NCBI GenBank assembly: GCA_030068075.1
Contig: CM057843.1
Location: 13,286,001-13,350,000, forward strand
Direction of reading: 5' to 3'
Source: Paguma larvata
Lineage: Eukaryota > Chordata > Mammalia > Carnivora > Viverridae
DNA length: 64,000 nucleotides
The position numbers and the translations under genes were made by a program. Position 1 is the first letter of the stretch; each line of letters starts with the position of its first letter. Below, one piece after another: positions 47,182 to 53,396 of the stretch. The notes beneath the pieces were generated by a model. It was not told the origin of the DNA. It worked only from the letters and a program-made list of their open reading frames with translations, and did no database searches.

Positions 47182-50060
47182 AAACCATGCCAGCAATTTT
47201 TTTTTTCTTTTGGGAGACGGTGGTTTCCAACTTTTTAAAAAAAGCTCCAAAGCCTTCCCAAATACTTACAAGGACCCTGACATACACAAGGCTTAGATCT
47301 GCTTACTCAACCTCTCCCCAGTCTAGCCCCAAGTGACGGTCCCCAAAGGACACCCATCGTCCCTTGCGTCTCTTGGGAACACAGTCCATAACCGCCATTC
47401 ATTCGAATCCTCTCCAGGGAAATAACTTGTCTGATAACACGTGTGACCCCGAAACCGGGGCTCCTGCGGGCGGTCTCCTCTACCAGTGGTAGCCTCCAGG
47501 ATGGGAGAGGTTTTTCCTGGTATTTCTGACTCGCCCTCCTGCAATTCCCATTTGAGGATGGTACACGTTTATGGGTGATCGCACGTGTGGGTGAGGTGCT
47601 CCGGGAAAGCAGGGTGCTCCGAAATTAGAGCAGTTTCGGAGTCTGGGGAAAGAAAAAACACCCGATATATAGATCAAGAATGTACGTTTTATGATCTCTC
47701 TCTCTCTGTCTTTTTATTTTAGAGAGAGAAGCGTGTGAGCAGGGGAGACGGGTAGAGAGACAGAGAGAGAAAGAATCCTAAGCAGGCTCCACGCTCAGCA
47801 TAGAGCCCAGTCCCACGACCCTGGGATCATGACCTGAGCCAAAGAAATCAAGAGTCCGACACTCGATCAACTGAGCCACCCAGGAGTCCCTGCTTTTGTG
47901 ATCTTTTTTGCAGGGCTGTCCACTCTATTAAAAAAAAAAAAATACAAGCTCCTTCTCTAAGTGGTCTGCAGGAACTACCATACTGCTGCCACGAAAACCA
48001 CAGAATTCTTTTTTAAGATGTATCTTTCAGGGGCGCCTGGGTGGCTCAGTCGGTTAGGCGGCCGACTTTGGCTCAGGTCATGATCTCACGGGGTCTGTGA
48101 GTTCGAGCCCCGCGTCGGGCTCTATGCTGACGGCTCAGAGCCTGGAGCCTGCTTCGGATTCTGTGTCTCCCTCTCTCTCTCCCCTTCCCCTGCTCATACT
48201 CTGTCTCTGTGTCTCTCAAAAATAAACTTTAAGGGGCGCCTGGGTGGCTCAGTCGGTTGAGCGTCCGACTTCAGCTCAGGTCATGATCTCACGGTCTGTG
48301 AGTTTGAGCCCCGCGTCGGGCTCTGGGTGACAGCTCGGAGCCTGGAGCCTGCTTCGGATTCTGTGTTTCTCTCTCTCTATGCCCTTCCCCGACTCATGCT
48401 CTGTCTCTCTCTGTCTCAAAAATAAATAAACATTAAAAAAAAAAATTTTAAAAAAAATAAACTTAAAAAAAAAATTTAAGATGTATCTTTCAGAATATAA
48501 ACAATAAAACCATGAAAAAAAACTGCACCCACATAGAGCAAGTTGCCATTTTCCGTGTGCTTTTGAATACTATTGTAAATAGAATTGTTTTCTTCATTAT
48601 CTTTCCAGACGGTTCATTGCTACAGATTTGTGTGCATTGATCTCGCATCCTGTAAGTTGGCTGAATGTATTTATTAGCGCTAATGGTTTCTTGCGGCTCC
48701 TTTAGGATTTCTGTTCTATAAGATCATGTTGTCTGCACATAGACATATTTTTACTTCTTCCTTTTCAATTTAGATTTCTTTTTCTTGCCTACCTGCTTCA
48801 GCTAGAACTTCTAGGAATCTTGGATAGCAATGGCGAAGAACCCTTGTCTTGTTCCTCATCTTCGAGGAAAAGCTGCCTTCTAGTCTTCCGCCCTCCAGTG
48901 TAATGTTAGTAACTGCTTTTTATCATGAAGGGGATTAAATGTTTATTAAATGTTTTTGCTGGATCAATTGAGATAAACAAGGTGGTTTTAAGCGGGGGAT
49001 GACTGGAGTCATCCCGGTGTTTTATAAAGTCGCTTTGGCTGCCCAGAATGTGAAGAGTGAAAGGCAAGGGAGAAAGCTATCGGAGTTCTCCATGTGAGCG
49101 GGCAGAGGCCTGAACTCCACAGACAAAAACCTCAGCTCTTGCTCCCACTATCCACGAGCTAGAAGTGGAGGTCTAAGGACCTTGGGATCTTGAAAGAACG
49201 AGAGAGCAGGGAACTTCTGCTTTCTGCCTCCAGAAAACCATTTCCCAATCCACTCTGATTTGACAGATTTTCCTGAACAGTTATCACCTCCATGCCGCCT
49301 CTTTTGCAAATTCTTTTACCTTCTTCCTTTGCACCCCCTGTGTGTCTAGAACACATTTTCATCCCTTACTTGCCTGATTCTCGGAGTGAGTCTGTACTAG
49401 TAGGAATAGGGGAGATGTTCTCTCTAATCCCAAACTGTAGGTAGTACCGCCTTGCTAATATGCGTTAGCCGACAGTAAAGCCAGCGGGACCGCGGAAGTC
49501 AGGGGATGAGCCTTTGATGCAGAGACCTAGGTTAGCTGGGAATGCTCGGTCGAATCACAGGGAATGCTGTTAAAATACAGCCTTCCCTGGTCTCATCCCT
49601 GACCCACAGAATAGCCAGTGTCCCAGTTCCGATTATCAGACAAATTTGGGAACCGCTGCTGTGGACAAGGAGGAGCCAAGGTTTTCAAGCACACGGGTGA
49701 AGCGTCTTAACTACACTTTTAAACGCCTATCAGTCCGAAAAGAAGACAGGAAGCCACTGCAATGACCCAGAAGCGGGAGAGGCGGCCACCATCTGTATTC
49801 CCAGCGCCGCCGCGGTGTCCCGCTGGGTGACGGGGACGGCGCCCTCACTCGCACAGCTCTTTGGAAATATGCCTCCTTACCCGCCTCATGCGACCGTTGG
49901 ACAGCAGGTCGGCGATCCCCTTGGCCGCATCGTTTTTCTCGGCCACACAGAGAATTTTCCGCACGCCTCGCAAGGCCACCTCCATGGCAGCGCGGGACAA
50001 GGTCCGGGCTCCCGGCCGCTGCAGCCAGCGGAGAGCGCAGCGGACGACCGGGAAGATCAT
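23983..50060 (-). CDS. TOP3A: TOP3A (DNA topoisomerase III alpha), complete
   Basis: Type IA topoisomerase. In the nucleus it dissolves double Holliday junctions with BLM and RMI1/2; in mitochondria it decatenates mtDNA (known). Nineteen coding exons join in frame to 988 codons (human about 1001). Residues 1-25 are a basic, acid-free presequence and Met26 is the nuclear start. TOPRIM runs to about residue 170, with the DxDxxGE-type motif [10 protein letters not shown] in exon 5. The catalytic Tyr362 lies in SYPRTE (36004-36006). C-terminal zinc elements follow: CPQCNKDM...C, two GRF fingers (CNCGQ... and CLCSQ..., each with GPNxGRQF) and a final CCHC knuckle, [14 protein letters not shown]. 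The exon 18 linker looks about 20 residues shorter than human. TOP3A shares a divergent promoter with SMCR8. Confidence 0.97.
24162..25542 (-). other. TOP3A intron 18
   Basis: No exon seen. A MIR-like antisense stretch lies at about 24850-24925 (GAGGAAACTGAGGCTGTGGG); the rest is unique. Confidence 0.7.
25543..26186 (-). CDS. TOP3A: TOP3A coding exon 18 (residues 715-930), two GRF zinc fingers
   Basis: 644 nt. Encodes [20 protein letters not shown], a proline-rich linker, a first GRF finger ([18 protein letters not shown]...CNFFLW), a Gly/Pro-rich spacer and a second GRF finger ([20 protein letters not shown]...CGFFQW). Donor CCAG|gtgagg. Confidence 0.96.
26930..27052 (-). CDS. TOP3A: TOP3A coding exon 17 (residues 674-715)
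   Basis: 123 nt encoding [20 protein letters not shown] and [20 protein letters not shown]; completes one C4 zinc element and starts another CxxC. Donor ACAG|gtgagc. Confidence 0.95.
27300..27512 (+). mobile_element. CAN-SINE
   Basis: GGGGCGCCTGGGGGGCTCAG head, CT-rich middle with CTCTCTCTCTCAAAATAAGT, then an A-rich tail. Confidence 0.94.
27793..27894 (-). mobile_element. Short, older CAN-SINE
   Basis: Reverse complement: TTCAAACTCACGACCCAGAG, ending TGAGCCAGCCAGGCGCCCC. Lacks the long CT-rich segment. Confidence 0.85.
28850..28925 (-). repeat. MIR-like fragment
   Basis: GGTAACTGCTCTGGGGCACA and GCAGAAGTGGGATTTGAACT follow the reverse-complement MIR core. Confidence 0.6.
29129..29327 (+). 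mobile_element. CAN-SINE
   Basis: GGGGCGCCTGGGCGGCTCAG head, CTCTCTCTCAAAAATAAACA and an A tail. It ends about 100 bases from TOP3A exon 16. Confidence 0.94.
29426..29569 (-). CDS. TOP3A: TOP3A coding exon 16 (residues 626-674), first zinc element
   Basis: 144 nt encoding [20 protein letters not shown] and [17 protein letters not shown]. Donor CGG|gtcagt. Confidence 0.95.
29857..29968 (-). mobile_element. Short, older CAN-SINE
   Basis: Reverse complement: AAGATTTATTTTTAAGTC, ACATGGGGCTCGAACTCA, ending near CTGAGCCCATGGGGTGCCC. Confidence 0.85.
30465..30630 (-). CDS. TOP3A: TOP3A coding exon 15 (residues 571-626)
   Basis: 166 nt encoding [20 protein letters not shown] and [20 protein letters not shown]. 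Donor GAA|gtgagt. Confidence 0.95.
30753..30866 (-). CDS. TOP3A: TOP3A coding exon 14 (residues 533-571)
   Basis: 114 nt encoding [20 protein letters not shown] and [18 protein letters not shown]. Acceptor gctttcag|GT, donor AAG|gtgagg. Confidence 0.96.
31210..31960 (+). mobile_element. LINE-1 3' fragment, CpG-rich
   Basis: Follows older L1 3'-end order: TCATCAGGGAAATGCAAATC, AGGTTGGCGAGGGCGCGGAG, GTCACAAAAGGCCACGAGCT, GGGGTTTCTTTCTGAGGCAA, GAATTGTGTCTCAACAGAGC. Many CpG where L1 normally has TG, CA or AT. Confidence 0.85.
31977..32170 (+). mobile_element. CAN-SINE
   Basis: Head GGGCGCCGGGGTGGCTCAGC, CT-rich middle, CTCTCTCAAAATAAGTG tail. Sits 3' of the L1 end. Confidence 0.92.
33530..33659 (-). 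CDS. TOP3A: TOP3A coding exon 13 (residues 490-533)
   Basis: 130 nt encoding [20 protein letters not shown] and [16 protein letters not shown]. Donor TCG|gtcagt. Confidence 0.94.
33857..34042 (-). CDS. TOP3A: TOP3A coding exon 12 (residues 428-489)
   Basis: 186 nt, phase 0 at both ends, encoding [20 protein letters not shown] and [20 protein letters not shown]. Donor AAG|gtacta. Confidence 0.95.
34618..34828 (+). mobile_element. CAN-SINE
   Basis: GGGGCGCCTGAGTGGCTTGG head, CTCTAAAAATAAATAAACC and a poly(A) tail. Confidence 0.93.
34914..35110 (+). mobile_element. CAN-SINE
   Basis: GGGGCACCTGGGTGGCTTAA head, TCTCTCTCCAAGATGAATAA and an A tail. Confidence 0.93.
35809..36016 (-). CDS. TOP3A: TOP3A coding exon 11 (residues 358-427), catalytic tyrosine
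   Basis: 208 nt encoding [20 protein letters not shown] and [20 protein letters not shown]. By exon arithmetic the active-site Tyr is residue 362, TAT at 36006-36004, the same number as in human. Confidence 0.97.
36017..37069 (-). other. TOP3A intron 10
   Basis: One short SINE at 36895-37003; otherwise unique. Confidence 0.7.
36895..37003 (+). mobile_element. Short, older CAN-SINE
   Basis: GGGGCGCCTGCCTGGCTCAG head, ending AAAAATAAAATCTTCAAAAG without the CT-rich block. Confidence 0.85.
37070..37152 (-). CDS. TOP3A: TOP3A coding exon 10 (residues 331-358)
   Basis: 83 nt encoding [20 protein letters not shown] and AEKLYTQ. Donor AAGG|gtaagt. Confidence 0.95.
37974..38048 (-). CDS. TOP3A: TOP3A coding exon 9 (residues 306-330)
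   Basis: 75 nt encoding [20 protein letters not shown] and ALDTV, phase 0 at both ends. Donor GTG|gtaggt. Confidence 0.95.
38049..40029 (-). other. TOP3A intron 8
   Basis: One minus-strand SINE (38509-38731), a run of 18 C at about 39434-39451, otherwise unique. No exon seen. Confidence 0.7.
38509..38731 (-). mobile_element. CAN-SINE
   Basis: Poly(T) start, AACATTTATTCATTTTTGAG, GA-rich block, ending TGAGCCACCCAGGCGCCCC. Same sense as TOP3A. Confidence 0.95.
40030..40130 (-). CDS. TOP3A: TOP3A coding exon 8 (residues 272-305)
   Basis: 101 nt encoding [20 protein letters not shown] and [14 protein letters not shown]. Donor GAG|gtagga. Confidence 0.95.
40385..40555 (-). CDS. TOP3A: TOP3A coding exon 7 (residues 215-272)
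   Basis: 171 nt encoding [20 protein letters not shown] and [20 protein letters not shown]. Acceptor tcctag|G, donor AAG|gtgagc. Confidence 0.96.
40713..40856 (-). CDS. TOP3A: TOP3A coding exon 6 (residues 167-215)
   Basis: 144 nt encoding [20 protein letters not shown] and [14 protein letters not shown]. Donor TCG|gtgagc. Confidence 0.95.
40857..42084 (-). other. TOP3A intron 5
   Basis: Contains one young CAN-SINE (41551-41755) with a perfect target-site duplication; the rest is unique. Confidence 0.75.
41551..41755 (+). mobile_element. CAN-SINE with 15-bp target-site duplication
   Basis: Head GGGGCTCCTGGGTGGCTCAG, poly(A) tail. Flanked by AAAAATGACAGGAAG at 41536-41550 and 41756-41770. 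Confidence 0.96.
42085..42193 (-). CDS. TOP3A: TOP3A coding exon 5 (residues 131-167)
   Basis: 109 nt encoding [20 protein letters not shown] and [16 protein letters not shown], including the TOPRIM metal-binding acidic motif. Donor CTG|gtaagt. Confidence 0.96.
42670..42840 (-). mobile_element. LINE-1 3'UTR-like fragment
   Basis: AAATTCTAGTTTGTTAGCAT, ATAGTGTGGTATTAGTTTCA and AGTGACTCATCACGTAGGAG resemble the carnivore L1 3'UTR in reverse complement. Confidence 0.55.
42843..42945 (+). mobile_element. Short, older CAN-SINE fragment
   Basis: TTGCGACTCTTGATCTTGGG, then TTTAAAAATAAAATCTTTAA. The 5' head is degenerate. Confidence 0.65.
42995..43214 (+). mobile_element. CAN-SINE inserted in the tail of another SINE
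   Basis: GGGGCGCCCGGGTGGCTCAA head, CTCTCAAAAATAAATGGACG and A tail. Flanked by AAATGTTTATTTAT (42981) and AAATGCTTATTTAT (43215), one mismatch. Confidence 0.93.
43215..43406 (-). mobile_element. CAN-SINE (older host copy)
   Basis: Reverse complement: TTATTTATTTATTTTGAGGG, GA-rich block, ending TGAGCCCCCCAGGGTGCCC. Confidence 0.9.
43557..43632 (-). CDS. TOP3A: TOP3A coding exon 4 (residues 105-130)
   Basis: 76 nt encoding [20 protein letters not shown] and FVDIK. Acceptor ttttctag|G, donor AAG|gtaggc. Confidence 0.95.
43995..44325 (-). mobile_element. LTR-like repeat (mammalian MaLR type, uncertain)
   Basis: The order CCCCGAAAATTCACATGCGG, GGACCTCATGAATGGGATTA, CCTGATCTTCCACCCCCAGC, ATCTTGTTACAGCAGCCCGA resembles a common old mammalian LTR, here non-coding. 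The order reads on the plus strand, so the strand call is tentative. Lies in TOP3A intron 3. Confidence 0.5.
44439..44512 (-). CDS. TOP3A: TOP3A coding exon 3 (residues 81-105)
   Basis: 74 nt encoding [20 protein letters not shown] and QFRK plus a split Trp codon. Donor TG|gtcagt. Confidence 0.95.
44590..45208 (+). mobile_element. Older LINE-1 3' end, split by a SINE
   Basis: GGGGTTGCCGAGGGCTGGGG, GGGGACAGGGGTCTAAAGGA, TCTGTACCGCCCTCTCGATT, then after the SINE CCTAAAATGGCTCTCAAAAA, matching an old L1 3' end. TOP3A intron 2. Confidence 0.7.
44929..45158 (-). mobile_element. CAN-SINE with 15-bp target-site duplication
   Basis: Poly(T) start, GA block, ending CACCCAGGCGCC. CTCGATTTTGCTCTA flanks it at 44914-44928 and 45159-45173. 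Confidence 0.96.
45528..45732 (-). mobile_element. CAN-SINE with 14-bp target-site duplication
   Basis: Poly(T) start, ending GAGCCACCCAGATGCCC. CTTGATCAAATAAC flanks it at 45514-45527 and 45733-45746. About 165 bases from TOP3A exon 2. Confidence 0.95.
45896..45955 (-). CDS. TOP3A: TOP3A coding exon 2 (residues 61-80)
   Basis: 60 nt encoding [20 protein letters not shown], phase 0 at both ends. Acceptor gttacag|AGG, donor CAG|gtaggt. Too short to stand out as an ORF. Confidence 0.95.
46758..47006 (-). mobile_element. CAN-SINE with a long GA tract
   Basis: ATGTTTATTTGTTTTTGAG, then a pure GA tract of about 34 bases (46798-46831), ending TGAGCCACCCAGGCGCCCC. Confidence 0.95.
47144..47179 (+). 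repeat. (GT)n microsatellite, about 18 units
   Basis: Uninterrupted GT dinucleotides in TOP3A intron 1. Confidence 0.95.
47697..47889 (-). mobile_element. CAN-SINE, diverged
   Basis: GA-rich block, GGATCATGACCTGAGCC, ending TGAGCCACCCAGGAGTCCC. Confidence 0.9.
48031..48474 (+). mobile_element. Nested pair of CAN-SINEs sharing a 19-bp target-site duplication
   Basis: Outer SINE body 48031-48232, then a second complete SINE (from 48234) inserted in its A-rich tail. TTTAAGATGTATCTTTCAG flanks the whole at 48012-48030 and 48475-48493. Confidence 0.95.
48640..49010 (-). mobile_element. LINE-1 ORF2 fragment
   Basis: Reverse-complement L1: AGATCATGTTGTCTGCACAT, TTTACTTCTTCCTTTTCAAT, CTTGTCTTGTTCCTCATCTT, TTTTTATCATGAAGGGGATT. 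Same sense as TOP3A; no ORF. Confidence 0.88.
49881..50060 (-). CDS. TOP3A: TOP3A coding exon 1 (residues 1-60)
   Basis: ATG at 50060 starts [20 protein letters not shown], a basic mitochondrial presequence. A second ATG (residue 26, 49985-49983) lies in GCCATGG context. TOPRIM begins with [20 protein letters not shown]. Donor CGG|gtaagg. Confidence 0.96.
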
Positions 50061-50320
50061 CCCTAGGTCCCGCGCCCGCAGCCTCCCGCCGGGTGCCCAC
50101 GCATGCTGGAGAAGCCAGAGGTGACGTCTACCTGGCGCCCACCCTAAGGGAACTGGGGCCCCCTAAAGCCGCCAGGGCCACCTGCTGCGTCCCGGCCACC
50201 TCCCCTAAGCCCGTGAGGCTTCAGACTCGCAGCCTCGGCAGGGAATCCCGCACCTAGACGTCCCGCTTCCGCCCGCCTTCTCGCACTACATCCGCCCGGC
50301 ACGAGCGCCACAGGACCAGA

Positions 50321-50334
50321 ACTACAACTCCCAG
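50321..50334 (+). promoter_or_regulatory. ZNF143/SBS-type motif
   Basis: ACTACAACTCCCAG matches the core of the ZNF143-bound motif common in bidirectional promoters. Confidence 0.65.
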
Positions 50335-50550
50335 ACTACTCCGCGCTCCGAACCCCCGGTACATTTCCGCTCCTACGCCCCACTTCCTTTCTTTCCCGAC
50401 AGTGGTTGGTAAGTCGATTGTCCTTGGGCGAGGCCGCAGGACAGTTCCGCCCAAACCTGCCGTTGGCTCACAATCTTTTTCTCTCCCGCTCGGAAGTCTA
50501 CGCGGACGCTTCCGGGTCACGCGGCGCAAGACACCGCGAGTCATGTGATG

Positions 50551-50563
50551 CCAAGATGGCGGC
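50551..50563 (+). promoter_or_regulatory. SMCR8: YY1-type element near the SMCR8 start site
   Basis: CCAAGATGGCGGC matches the YY1 consensus often found just downstream of TATA-less transcription starts. Confidence 0.65.
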
Positions 50564-50818
50564 GCCGCGGTAGCTGGCTCCGGGTTGTGGCGTCCAAGGA
50601 GCCGCGACGGTTTCTGCCCTCGGGCCGTGGGGGCGGCAGCGCTTGACTGGCCCCTGCGGCGGCCCGTAGTCCCTCGTTAGGCGCCGGTTCAGGGCTGGGC
50701 TGTTGCTGTCGCGGTGGGTTCGGGGTGTTCGGGTGACCTCGCTGCTGGTGTCCTGCGCGGGACGCCCTCGCCGGAGGAGGAGGAAGAGGAGGGTAACCGA
50801 TCTCGACCTGCGGAGTTC

Positions 50819-50908
50819 ATGAGGCCTCTGGGGGCTTTGGAGGAGTTAGCTGTGTCTCTGAGGGGACTGTGGGAGTTCGAGTCTTCGAGTGAGGGAGAGG
50901 CAGCCTAG
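50819..50908 (+). CDS. Upstream ORF in the SMCR8 leader (29 codons)
   Basis: ATG at 50819 in GTTCATGA context runs to TAG at 50906-50908, encoding MRPLGALEELAVSLRGLWEF and more. A possible translational control element; no claim of a stable product. Confidence 0.4.
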   Translation: MRPLGALEELAVSLRGLWEFESSSEGEAA

Positions 50909-51011
50909 TACCCCTGAGGGCGCAAGGAAGACCGCAACGACTTTGCTTCCTCTTCCAGAGGCCCGCCTTCCCTGCGTTGATCACCCCCGCATTCTTTCTC
51001 ACTTCTTCTCA

Positions 51012-51053
51012 ATGTTCTCTCCGTATATCTGGAAATATGATCAGCGCCCCTGA
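51012..51053 (+). CDS. Upstream ORF overlapping the SMCR8 start (13 codons)
   Basis: ATG at 51012, +1 frame relative to SMCR8, ends at TGA 51051-51053, beyond the SMCR8 ATG at 51037. Context is weak (T at -3). Confidence 0.4.
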   Translation: MFSPYIWKYDQRP

Positions 51054-53396
51054 CGTGGTGGCCTTCACCAAAGAGGAGGAGTACGAGGAGGAGCCTTACA
51101 ATGAGCCCGCCTTGCCCGAGGAGTACTCGGTGCCGCTCTTCCCCTTTGCCAGCCAAGGAGCCAACCCGTGGTCCAAACTGTCCGGGGCCAAGTTCTCTCG
51201 GGACTTCATCCTTATTTCCGAGTTCTCCGAGCAGGTGGGACCGCAGCCCTTGCTGACCATCCCCAATGACACCAAAGTTTTTGGTACCTTTGATCTCAAC
51301 TACTTCTCCTTGCGGATCATGTCCGTGGACTATCAGGCCTCCTTTGTGGGCCATCCCCCTGGCTCTGCCTACCCCAAGCTGAACTTTGTGGAGGACTCCA
51401 AGGTGGTGCTGGGAGACTCCAAGGAGGGGGCCTTTGCGTATGTGCACCACCTTACCCTGTACGACCTGGAGGCCCGGGGCTTCGTGAGGCCCTTTTGCAT
51501 GGCTTATATCTCCGCCGACCAGCACAAAATCATGCAGCAGTTTCAGGAGCTCTCCGCCGAGTTTTCCAAAGCTTCCGAGTGCTTGAAGACGGGCAACAGG
51601 AAGGCCTTTGCGGGAGAACTTGAAAAAAAACTGAAGGACTTGGATTACACCAGGACGGTGCTGCACACCGAAACGGAGATCCAGAAGAAGGCCAACGACA
51701 AAGGCTTCTACTCCTCTCAGGCGATCGAGAAGGCCAACGAGCTGGCCAGTGTCGAGAAGTCCATGATCGAACATCAAGACCTGCTGAAGCAGATCCGCTC
51801 GTACCCTCATCGGAAGTCGAAGGGGGCCGCCTTGGGTTCCGCGGAGACAGAGCACACCCAGGAGCAGGCCGACCAGGTCGCCGCTACCTCGAACCCCGAC
51901 GAGTCTGCCGACGCGGATCTCTACACCTGCAGACCTGCCTACACCCCCAAACTCATCAAAGCCAAGTCCACCAAGTGTTTCGACAAGAAGTTGAAGACCT
52001 TGGAAGAGCTCTGTGACACGGAGTATTTCACGCAGACCCTGGCTCAGCTCAGCCACATAGAGCACATGTTCAGAGGTGACCTGTGCTACCTCCTGACCAG
52101 CCAGATCGACCGAGCGCTGCTGAAACAACAGCACATAACCAACTTCCTCTTCGAAGACTTCGTGGACGCCGACGACAGGGCGGCAGAGAACCAAGAGAGC
52201 GCAGCCCCGAAGCCCAGTCCAGGCAGGCCGCCCTCCAGGCCTCTGGAAGAATGTCCGATTCCTCAAGTGTTAATTAGCGTCGGTTCTTACAAGTCCAGCG
52301 TGGAGTCTGTGCCGATCAAGATGGAGCAGGAGCTTGGAGATGAGGAGTGCAGGGAAGGGGAGGTGACAGAACTGAGCAGCTTTGACCCCCAGGAAAACTC
52401 GGACTACCTGGATATGGATATGAAAGGGAGCATCAGCAGCGGCGAAAGCATCGAGGTGCTGGGCACGGAGAAGTCCACGTCCGCGCTGTCCAAGTCTGAC
52501 AGCCAGGCCAGCCTCACGGTGCCGTTGAGCCCCCAGGTGGTCCGGAGCAAAGCAGCCAGCCACAGGACCATCAGCGAGGACAGTATCGAAGTCCTCAGCA
52601 CCTGCCCCTCTGAGGCCCTCATCCCTGATGACTTCAAGGCCAGCTACCCAAGTGCCATTAACGAAGAAGAATCCTACGCAGATGACGGCGAGGGAGCCAT
52701 CCACTTCCAGGCAAGCCTCAGCCCGCCAGAGCTGGGGGAGGCAGAGGAGGGCAGCGTAGGAAACGCGCTGTCCCCAGCAGACTCCTCCTGCTGCATCGGG
52801 AAGGAGAGCGACAGTCTGCGGGTGCCCCTCTCCAGCCCCGCGCCCCCGCACTCTGACCCGGACGGGGTAGTGAGCAGCCCCCCGCAGCGCTACCGGCAGA
52901 AAGACCAGGGGTTCCACGTGGACTTGGCGGCGGAAAACGCCAGCCCTCCCCGAGACGACAGTTCCGAAGGCTTCCCTGCTTTCGAGCTGGACCCGAGCCG
53001 CCTGCTGGCGAGCCGCGATGTCAGTAAGACCAGCCTGGACAACGCCTCGGACACGACCAGCAATCTGAGCAGCATCGCCTCCACCAGCTCAGACAGGACT
53101 CCCTCCTCGGCTCACCCCGCCGGGCCCTCTTCCGAGAGGCATAGAAAGAGGGCCGGCCAGAACGCCTTAAAATTCATCCGTCAGTACCCCTTCGCCCACC
53201 CGGCCATCTACTCCCTGCTCAGCGGGAGGACGCTTGTGGTCCTGGGGGAGGACGAGGCCATAGTGAGGAAGCTCGTGACGGCGCTGTCCATCTTCGTCCC
53301 CAACCACGGCCGTTACGCCAAACCGGTGAAGCACTGGGTCTCCTCGCCTCTGCACCTCACGGATTTTCAGAAGTGGAAGCTGATCGGCCTGCAGAG
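51037..53396 (+). CDS. SMCR8: SMCR8 coding exon 1 (residues 1-787)
   Basis: 2360 nt of coding sequence in one exon. Ends CTGCAGAG|gtaacc; the intronic bases give AGG TAA, so an unspliced message would stop right after residue 787. Confidence 0.97.

Larger units (their letters stand above)
45956..49880 (-). other. TOP3A intron 1
   Basis: The largest TOP3A intron. Holds minus-strand SINEs at 46758-47006 and 47697-47889, a nested plus-strand SINE pair (48031-48474), a (GT)n microsatellite (47144-47179) and an L1 fragment (48640-49010). No alternative exon recognised. Confidence 0.8.
50061..50620. promoter_or_regulatory. Bidirectional TOP3A/SMCR8 CpG-island promoter
   Basis: The two start codons are about 1 kb apart, head to head. 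Visible motifs: ACTACAACTCCCAG at 50321-50334 (ZNF143/SBS type), several ETS-like CTTCC/GGAAG sites, an M-box TCATGTGA at 50541-50548 and CCAAGATGGCGGC (YY1 type) at 50551-50563. No TATA box. Confidence 0.8.

Noticed and set aside
48030..48474. tRNA-like promoter boxes as tRNA genes
   Set aside because: The A and B box-like strings belong to the tRNA-derived heads of CAN-SINEs. No cloverleaf with an intact acceptor stem is present.
50977..51036. Apparent 20-residue N-terminal extension of SMCR8
   Set aside because: It begins at TTG, not ATG. The ATG at 51037 gives the family N-terminus MISAPD and the full human length of 937 residues.
50905..52266. 453-codon open frame on the minus strand opposite SMCR8
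   Set aside because: It is the antisense shadow of the GC-biased third positions in SMCR8 exon 1. It has no ATG-linked promoter or domain and its composition follows the plus-strand codons.
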